Shown here: in pieces, positions 57,264 to 64,000 of the stretch
How the letters are laid out: each line of letters begins with the position of its first letter
Numbering within the stretch: position 1 is the stretch's first letter
Source of the DNA: Thalassia testudinum
Taxonomy: Eukaryota; Streptophyta; Magnoliopsida; Alismatales; Hydrocharitaceae
Assembly: GCA_037157565.1 (NCBI GenBank)
Contig: JAZHRO010000019.1
Span: 22,569,001 to 22,633,000, forward strand
Length of the DNA stretch: 64,000 nt
Reading direction: 5' to 3'
Position numbers and translations under genes: made by a program
Notes under the pieces: generated by a model
Databases searched by the model: none
Seen by the model: only the letters and a program-made list of their open reading frames with translations
What the model was told of the DNA's origin: nothing

Positions 57264-57536
57264 ACTTACTGCGCCCGGCTGATGGCGTAAAACTCAGCGC
57301 TTAACAGGAGGCAGCCCGTCATTTCTTGAAAATCTAAAACCTTTTTTTTTCTGACACCATTGTGCACTTAAGGTTCACCCTTTAAGACAGCCGACTCCAC
57401 CTCAGATGCTTGCATCTGAGATTAGAAATCGTCCGCAGAATTCATCCCGACCCATTCACTCACAAAAATATCTGTCTTAAGGAATAAATTAAGTAAATAA
57501 AAACCCCTACATCACAATGAGGACATTCCAAGTTTT

Positions 57537-57551
57537 AGGCATGGGGGGGTA
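57537..57551 (+). promoter_or_regulatory. Second PPT-like tract of G
   Basis: AGGCATGGGGGGGTA, about 280 bp after the integrase stop; a near duplicate of the terminal PPT. Confidence 0.6.
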
Positions 57552-58234
57552 TAAGTGCAAAACTTGTAGAAAAAAAAAGGTTTTAAACAAAAAATTCATA
57601 TATGCCAAAAACACCATAAAACTTAAAAATTTTTCAAAATAAAAAGAATAAGAGGAGAAAGGAAATTTTGAGGAGAAGGAAAAGAAACAAATGAAAAGGA
57701 GCACAAAAAGATGAAAGAAAAGAGTAATAGTCATTAGTAAGAAGCTAAGGAATTAACCTTAGTCTAGACCATTTTTTCAAGAAAAGAAATGAAAAGTGCT
57801 TGGTAAGATTAGTAAGAACGCAAACCTTAGGCATTCTTGATAGACTCTTAGTACCTATTAAGATCTAGACAATCCTCAAGAGGTTGAGGAAAATGAAAAG
57901 CTTAAGTACTAGGCCCAAGGCTTAGGAAGTATTTGACCTCGCTAACTAACTTCTGATTTACGGGACTCAGTAACCTAAGCACCCTGACCTCACACACAGC
58001 CTGGTTCAGCAAGCGTAAAAATCAAAATCACGTAGAAGAGTCGAAAAAATTCTGAAAAGTACACCTAGAGTAGGAGCGGCCGATCAACACAAGTTGATTT
58101 GGACGAGTTCCCAGCGCAGAGAGGCAAGAAATCCCCTTAAAGATGCATAACAAAATATCATCTCCTCGGCGTTTGTCTCTTAGGATATTCACATATCCTA
58201 CTGGGGGAATGTAAGCACCCTGCTGGTTCAGATT

Positions 58235-58380
58235 CCATGGATGGCATTATCACGAAGTGTCAACTGCCAGGGTCTGGACGCGGCCACGGAACACCATGGA
58301 TGGGATTATCTCGAAATCTCAATAGCCAGTGTTCTAGGGGTTGCCATGGGCGGTGCTATCTCGAAGCATCGATCGCCAGG
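58235..58380 (+). repeat. Three-unit repeat before the 3' LTR of G
   Basis: Units 58235-58271, 58294-58329 and 58344-58380, each CCATGG...TATC-x-CGAA...GCCAG. Also present in D and J. Confidence 0.8.
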
Positions 58381-58818
58381 AACCCTTGAGGATTGATGAT
58401 GGGGACAAGGAATCTGATACAGACCGTGTTGAAAAGCCAATCCTAAGCTAGAATTAAAAAGAAAAAGAGAGAGAAAACTCTCCAAAAATAGAAAAATTTT
58501 CTACCTCTCTCTCTTACAAAACGCACTGCGAACTGAACCGGGGCTAAAATCGTTTCAAGCACGGGGTGCTTTAACTACAAAGTCCAATAAACCTTAGGTT
58601 AGTACTTGTGGGTCTTAAAAACCTTTGCTAAGGACTGAGGCTGAGGCTAGACAGATTTGGATCTTGATTGTTACTAGCATACCTTTTAAGCCTATGGTCA
58701 GCATTCTAACCTAATCTAAGTTTAAATGAAAAAGCACTTATCTGAAGCTATTAAAGAACTTCATGGTCTAGAACAAGGGTTGAAACCTTAAGTTTTTGCT
58801 AAGGGACTAGCAAAAGCT

Positions 58819-58831
58819 AGGCATGGGGGTA
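58819..58831 (+). promoter_or_regulatory. Polypurine tract of element G
   Basis: AGGCATGGGGGTA abuts the 3' LTR. Confidence 0.88.
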
Positions 58832-59760
58832 TGATGAGAACCTCATCATGAGCCATAACTAGCTCATTTTGACCTAATACAGAGAATAAAAGCTCCTACA
58901 TAACCTTAGAAAGGCTTGGCTCAGAGAGATTCTGAGTTTGCAAAGAAAACATAAACTGAGGGGTAAAAATGCAATTTCACCAATCCGATCTGAAAATAGG
59001 GTAACTCAGGACCCAAACATAGGTCAAAACAACATAATAAGAAGAAAAGTGGGATGAGATGACTCAATAAGGGCTACAGCAACCCCAAAGAATTAAATGA
59101 CAGCCTGTAACCCTAAAAATAAATCCACTTCAATTCACATGGTTCGAGGCAAGGTAAAAATCAAATCAACCCTCTAAAATTCATATAAAAATAATCTATA
59201 GGGTTTAGGACTTTCAATTTGGCCTTAGGAACCCATTTTGACCTACATTGAGAACCATGCCCAATTAACAACTTAATTTGGGTTTCTACGTAAATTGACC
59301 GATCAAACAAGGTTTAAGCTAGAAATAAAATTCACCATCAGAATCCTTAGGTCCTAATTAGTCATGCATAGAAACTTGGGCCTAAGAAGAAACCTTCTTG
59401 ACCAACTTTACACTTTGGTCCTCATATATTTACTTTTTGGCCCTTAACTTTTGAACCCTCGCATTTTGGCCCCTAATTCTCCATCGTTCTTTGCATTTAT
59501 GTCCCTCCTGCAAAACCTGCGCAGCACCATGCTCCGGCGACCTTGCGTGGAGCATGGCGCCGCGCAGGGTGAGGGAGGGGCCCTAGCAAGTCAATGGGGG
59601 GTACCCTGCGTCGTCAGCCACCGCAGGGACACCCCCCAGGGTACTGCGACCGCCCATACCGCCCGTGCGAATGCACGGATGGTATGGGTCTCCTTCCTCC
59701 GGCGTCCTCCGGCGAGGGAGACACGTCGTCTCCCTCCGCCCTCCTCTTTGAGCCCGACCC

Positions 59761-59768
59761 TATAAATA
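59761..59768 (+). promoter_or_regulatory. TATA box of G 3' LTR
   Basis: TATAAATA, followed by ~30 bp to the likely start of R. Confidence 0.72.
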
Positions 59769-60648
59769 CCCCTGTCGCTCCACCGTTCTGCGCAGCTCGG
59801 ATCTGACGGAGACACCCCCCTAAATTCCTCCCTTCCCACTCCGACAGACGCCCCCTTGCACCGGCGGCCATCTCCTCCTCCTCCTCGTCGCCCTGCCGCA
59901 CTACCAGCAGCAGGGTTACCTTCCCTTGATCCTTCTGCGTCACGTCGCACCCAGCTGGCGCCTCTCCGGTCCCTTCCTCGCCGCCACCCCTTCCTCTGGG
60001 CAATTTCTTCTCCGACGACAGTCGATACGACTGTCGCCTGCGCCAACCCCCCCTCGTCCAGCTTAGCAGGTAGAACTTCTCCTCTTCCTCCCCACTTTCT
60101 TTTCCATACTGAGACCCTTACTGTCGGCCCCAATTTCCCACCGATCACCCTCACCTTCTCCACCTCCGGCCAAACTCCGGCGAACCGCTCCCATCGCTCC
60201 AGCACCCCACACGGCTCGCCGACCTGTGCATAACCTCCACCTCGTCACCCTGATCCTCTTCCACCCCTCCTCTTCCCACCAAACGCCCTCTGCAGATCCA
60301 CCAAACACACCCACTTCTCCTCCCGCAGTTTGACCTAGGGCGATCCGTTGGCTCGACCACGCCCACTGCAAACCATCCGACCACCTTCGCCGTGCCACGA
60401 CGAAGGTCCCCCGCCTATCTGATTAGGCCGAGAGGCCGTTCTTCTGTGACCAGGTGACTCGCCCGCCGTCGCCATTACTGAGCAGGCAGGGCTCCTTCGC
60501 CTGCAGGTGCAGGCACGCCTTCGCCCAGGTTCGACTCCCAGGTTGCGCGGGGCGTCTCCGCGAAACGTCCCAGGCTCGCAGTTGGGGCGAAGGCCGCGCG
60601 TGAAGCCACGATCGCCCACTGCTCCCTCCGCGACGGGCGCTCAATTGG

Positions 60649-60760
60649 GGTGGGACATTTAGTCCCACCTCGGAACTTCTCAGAGGCGCGCGGACGCATA
60701 AAGGCAAAGAGTGCCTTATGCTGTCTGCCTCCTGACCACGGGGTGAGGTCCCTCTCACCC
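60649..60760 (+). other. Row of three hairpins in G 3' LTR
   Basis: Same three stems as at 49759-49870: 60649-60669, 60696-60721 and 60741-60760. Confidence 0.8.
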
Positions 60761-60989
60761 GACCCGGCCTCGTCCGTGACCACGCTCCGCGGACCTGGCC
60801 CGACTCGATTAAACCGACCTGCACTCCTCGCCCACCACCGCACGCCGGTGGGCCTGGACCCGGGCGCGACTCGTACCCGATTACCCGGTTGCTCTGGGAG
60901 AGCTGTCCTAAGAGCGAACTTTGAGAGAAAGAGACGCGCGGGGGAGAGGGGTAGAGTAGGTTTTGCCCTGACTCTGAACTCTTGAGTGT

Positions 60990-61345
60990 GCAGGCACAGG
61001 TGAAGAAGAAGGAAGCTCAGGGAGACACTGTAGCAACAAGAGGTTTAAGTCGTCTGATTTTCAAATCAGATGACATCCTGAAGACAGGTAAAGGCAGAGA
61101 AGAAGGAAGGCGAGGCAGAGGAAAGAGAGGAACACAGAGCAGCCAAGTGAAGACTCTACAGACATCAAAAGACAAAGAAGAAGAAGAAAAGAAGAGAGAA
61201 GGAGCAGCCAAGTGAAGAAACAGAAAGCAGAAGAAGAAGAGCACGGGAGGCAGATCTGAAGCAAGAAAAGAAGAAGAAGAAGAACAGGAAGAACAAAAGC
61301 CAAAGACAGAGAAAGAAAGAAGAGAAGAAGAAGAAGCCAAACTTT
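60990..61345 (+). repeat. Purine-rich tract of G 3' LTR
   Basis: Copy of 50100-50455; nearly all A/G on the plus strand. Confidence 0.88.
61049..61074 (+). other. 12-bp stem-loop in G 3' LTR
   Basis: GTCGTCTGATTT, TC, AAATCAGATGAC; a G-U pair replaces one G-C pair of the inferred consensus. Confidence 0.75.
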
Positions 61346-61368
61346 CATCTCCCTCTCTTTATTTTTGT

Positions 61369-61374
61369 AATAAA
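61369..61374 (+). promoter_or_regulatory. Polyadenylation signal, G 3' LTR
   Basis: AATAAA after the purine tract, as in the 5' LTR; the likely 3' end signal of G transcripts. Confidence 0.62.
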
Positions 61375-61523
61375 ACATGTATATCTCTAGAATACGACTT
61401 GCTCCCTGAGTTCGACCTCGGGAGAACTGTATTTTCCGAGTAACAAATATTTGCAAATGATGGCAATAACTATCTGTACTACAACGACTTAAGAAAAGCT
61501 AGTTGCTGCCACCGCTTTCGCCA

Positions 61524-61528
61524 ATCTA
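61524..61528. repeat. Right TSD of element G (ATCTA)
   Basis: Partner of ACCTA at 47950-47954, with one C/T mismatch. Confidence 0.8.
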
Positions 61529-62275
61529 CAACCTTGGATGGTGAAATCATCCCAACTTCCAGTGGACGAGAACTTCTCAGACTCAAAGACCACCTTGTCA
61601 ACCCCGTCCATGAGCTCCTCATCCATATCAGCTGCCTCAGCCTCGGCCCAATCCCACCTATCAATCTTGGCCAAACCAGGATCAAATGACTCTTATCCTT
61701 CAAGCGCTGGCTGACATTCAGAAGGCGAATGCGGCAATGCAAAAATAGTACAAGGACAAGATCATAGAGGTTCGCAATCAACTTGCCCAGATGGCAAATT
61801 CCCACCAACTTGGCACCCTCCCTTCGCAACCTCTGCTAAACCCAAAATAACGTGCCGACCTAGAGGTGCATTATGAACCCAAATTTAGGCCATGCACATA
61901 TGATTTATCAGGCCCCTTCTGTTCCATCACCAGACAGGATGGAAGCTTCGACATCTTATGCGGAATTTTAGCAGCAGCCACCCATTCTACCAAACCCAAA
62001 CCAAAACCAGGCAGGATTAAACTCCGTAACAACTCGTAGTGGTAAAGCAACCCAAGACCCACATCATCCAAACTACTCTAAGCCTAGTAGTAACCCTAGC
62101 CCTAGGATAGTTATCCAGGATACCCCTGTCCCAGATCAAGACCTGGACCTATTCTAGAGGAACTGACTAGGGTTCCATTTCCCGAGGCTTTGACTAAGGG
62201 AAAAAGGATAACCAAACCTGTGGCTCCTAAGGAGGATCTGGTCAAGCTCTTTGAACAGGTCTAGATAAACATCCC
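61524..62275 (+). pseudogene. gag: Element H gag tail (continued after G)
   Basis: Picks up at the gag tail codons where 47954 stopped: sequence homologous to YNPGWRNHPNFQW, QTLADIQ-like ADIQKANAAMQK, QLAQMANSHQLGTLPSQPL, then PSPDRMEASTSYAEF, FPEALTKGKR near 62179. Stops and shifts are frequent. This Pro/Gln-rich tail leads into the protease. Confidence 0.85.
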
Positions 62276-63149
62276 CTTGATGGATGAAATCAGCCACGTA
62301 CCGGCTTACGCATGATTCCTGAAAGATGTGTGTACACCCAAGCGTAAGCCGCAAATCAAAAGTGGGAATTCAATCGTACTGTTAGAGCAAGGCAACTCTG
62401 TAATCTTGAGTAAACTCCTACCCAAGCCCAAAGACCTAGGAACTCCCCTGATTTCATGTAAAATTGGTGAAACCCAATTTGATAGAGCCTTACTAGACCT
62501 AGGTGCCTCCATAAACCTAATACCTACATCCCTCCTTGACCACCTTGAAGAGTCCGAACTTAAACCAACTGAGATGACATTGCAGTTAGCCGATCGATCC
62601 ATCAAGTCACCTAAAGGAATACTCGAGGATGTCATTGTTAGGGTACGGGATTTCTACTTCCCGGTGGATTTCATAGTTCTGGATATGGATGCTCCTGAGA
62701 ACCTAAGGGATACACCAATTATATTAGGGAGACCATTTTTGGCCACTGCTAGGGCCAACATAAACTGTGAGGAGGGCCAAATAGAATTAAAATTTAGGAA
62801 TCAAACTCTGAAGATTAACATCTTTAAGGCCCAACAAAGGATTAATTGCGGGGTTATAGAACAAATATGTGATATTAAAGCCGTGGTTGATGAATCGTAT
62901 GTTGAGGACAACCTGATTATCCCCGACCAACCACCAGAAGATCAAAACCCACAAATAAAGGAGTCTGAATCTGATCTAGACACACCCATAACTCTGACCC
63001 TTGTCCCTGATATAGACCCTGAACTGCACATTGCTGTTGATAATCCTATCTTGGAACTCAAGCCCTTTCCCGAGCATCTGAAGTACGTCTTTTCGGGTTC
63101 CAATCAGACGTTTCCTGTGATTATCAACTCTCGACTCTCACCTAACTAG
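62276..63149 (+). pseudogene. pol: Element H protease, mostly open
   Basis: Linker NIPLMDEISHVPAYA, a stop near 62311, then 273 open codons (62328-63149): LDLGASINLIPTSLLDHLEE (catalytic Asp at 62496), LQLADRSIKSPKGILEDVIV, FYFPVDFIVLDMDAP, IILGRPFLATARANINC, EEGQIELKF, then an acidic spacer (DQPPEDQNPQIKESESDLD) and the segment before RT to a TAG at 63147. Very close to G in sequence. Confidence 0.9.
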
Positions 63150-64000
63150 GAATCCCATCTGATTACTGTTCTCCAGTAACATTGTAGAGCCATTGGATGG
63201 ACTCTTGATGACTTGACTGGCATATGCCCCTCGTATTGCACACATCGAATCTACACGGAAGAGGGCGCACGACCATCATGAGAGATGTAGAGACGTTTAA
63301 ACCCTAACCTACAGGAGGTCGTGAAAAAGGAGATCATCAAGTGGTTAGATGTAGGGATCATCTACCTGATCTCCAACGGTCGCTGGGTGAGTCCAATCCA
63401 GGTTGCGCCTAAGAAGGCCGTGCTCACCATCATTACGGCTGAAACTCAAGAGGTCATACCGACTCGAATAGCTAACTCGTGGAAAGTCTGCATTGATTAC
63501 AGAAGACTCAATTCCTCCACGAAGAAGGACCATTTCCCACTGTCGTTTATTGATCAGATCCTCGAGAAACTAGCGGGAAATAGGTTCTTCTGCTTTCTTG
63601 ATGGGTACTCCGGTTATAACCAAGTGGCAATCCATCCAGAGGACCAAGAAAAGACCACGTTCACCTACACCTTCGAGACATGCGCATTTCGAGGGATGCC
63701 ATTCGGTCTCTGCAATGTACCCGCGACCTTTCAGCGGTGCATGTTTGCCATATTCTCAGATATGGTAGGTGATTATCTAGTGGTCTTCATGGATGACTTT
63801 TCAATTTTTGGAGCATCATTTGATGATTTCCTCCAGCAGTTGGTCCAAATACACAGGCAGTGCATCGATGTGAATTTGGTTCTTTCCTAGGAAAAGAGCC
63901 ATTTCATGGTGCCTGAGGGAATCATCCTGGGACATCTGATTTTGGAAAAAGGCATTCAAGTCGATCAAGCCAAGGTTAACTTGATTTCCAAACTCCCTAT
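63150..64000 (+). pseudogene. pol: Element H reverse transcriptase, truncated by window end
   Basis: Stops occur at 63147, 63177, 63279 and 63288 before an open stretch 63321-63890: VVKKEIIKWLDVGIIYLISN, WKVCIDYRRLNSSTKKDHF, FLDGYSGYNQVAI (catalytic Asp at 63600), FRGMPFGLCNVPA, VFMDDFSIFG (Asp pair near 63792-63797), NLVLS, then TAG at 63888 in place of the Trp codon, FMVPEGI, ILEKGIQVDQAKVNLIS. The stop at 63888 is at the same codon as the one at 55199 in G. RT continues past the window. Confidence 0.9.

Larger units (their letters stand above)
57264..58831 (+). other. Element G 3' non-coding region
   Basis: 1.57 kb with no envelope-like frame. Contains PPT-like tract 57537-57551, an A-rich segment (57560-57740), the three-unit repeat 58235-58380 and the PPT. 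Collinear with D. Confidence 0.85.
47955..61523 (+). mobile_element. Element G: full-length Athila-type retrotransposon, family C
   Basis: 13,569 bp with two LTRs (2679 and 2692 bp), TSDs, perfect PBS, leader, one-frame gag-protease-RT-RNase H-integrase (51566-57263, one frameshift), 3' non-coding region and PPT. By eye the first ~213 LTR bases differ at six sites, so insertion is fairly old but the youngest datable here. It is the reference copy for reading the other family-C fragments. It cannot make protein unaided: seven in-frame stops. Confidence 0.95.
58832..61523 (+). mobile_element. Element G 3' LTR
   Basis: 2692 bp, TGATGAGAACCTCATCA to GCTTTCGCCA, near-identical to the 5' LTR. The main differences are single bases plus an indel near 60598-60640. 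Intact TATA 59761-59768; hairpins 60649-60760; stem-loop 61049-61074; AATAAA 61369-61374; U5 block 61401-61421. Confidence 0.95.
42928..64000 (+). mobile_element. Element H: Athila-type, family C, interrupted by G, runs off right edge
   Basis: 5' LTR (42928-45718), PBS, leader, gag to 47954, then element G (47955-61523), then gag tail, protease and RT from 61524 to the window end in one reading frame. Gag resumes at exactly the codon region where G entered. Integrase and 3' LTR are outside. Confidence 0.88.

Noticed and set aside
57264..58831. Envelope-like gene expected in some Athila elements
   Set aside because: No frame of meaningful length, signal peptide or membrane segment between integrase and PPT in G, nor in D at 20710-22241.
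58832..58860. Hammerhead-ribozyme core suggested by TGATGAG at LTR starts
   Set aside because: The flanking CTGATGAG...GAAAC arrangement and three stems of a hammerhead are absent; the sequence is a simple palindrome.
1..64000. Host genes, tRNA/rRNA genes, CRISPR arrays, prokaryotic signals
   Set aside because: Nothing recognisable. The repeated hairpins are LTR structures, the tRNA match is only the 18-base PBS complement, and all coding matches are retrotransposon gag-pol.

Overview
This window is plant nuclear DNA made almost entirely of nested LTR retrotransposons of the Ty3/gypsy superfamily, Athila-type lineage. The evidence is: 2.1-2.8 kb LTRs; primer binding sites complementary to the 3' end of tRNA-Asp; a gag-protease-RT-RNase H-integrase order in one long frame; a D-L-G-[AS]-S protease site; an FMDDF reverse transcriptase core; and an integrase ending in a GPY/F-type motif with no chromodomain. 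I found no host gene, tRNA, rRNA or CRISPR. The host is probably a flowering plant with a repeat-rich genome; nothing here identifies the species.

Layout, left to right. (1) Element A (minus, 1-10380) is a decayed family-B copy with RT/RNase H, protease, gag, leader, PBS and 5' LTR. A family-C solo LTR (899-3574) sits antisense inside its RT. (2) 10381-12900 holds LTR-like scraps and unassigned DNA. (3) Element E (plus, about 12.9-19.46 kb) has an LTR, PBS, gag and half a protease. (4) A truncated LTR (K, 19463-19956) abuts the truncated 3' LTR of element D. (5) Element D (minus, 19957-31666) is a nearly complete family-C copy. (6) Element F (minus, family B, 31667-34953) is inserted head-to-head into a plus-strand LTR of its own family (34954-36872), which makes a 4.5 kb imperfect palindrome. 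(7) 36873-40118 is the 3' end of a family-C element (J) joined through one LTR to the PBS and gag of element I. (8) H is inserted in the gag of I, and G is inserted in the gag of H. G (47955-61523) is the only copy with both LTRs and target site duplications.

All protein-coding copies are dead. G has seven in-frame stops and one frameshift, mostly explicable as C:G to T:A transitions. What looks maintained is non-coding: a palindrome at the very start of every family-C LTR, with one compensatory pair change; a row of hairpins in the long R region whose stem sequences differ between copies while pairing survives; primer binding sites whose changes nearly all keep G-U pairing to the tRNA; a conserved structured leader before gag; a duplicated polypurine-tract sequence; and a three-unit repeat before the 3' LTR. 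LTR ends, PBS and TSDs were read by eye; LTR ends without a TSD are accurate to a few bases.
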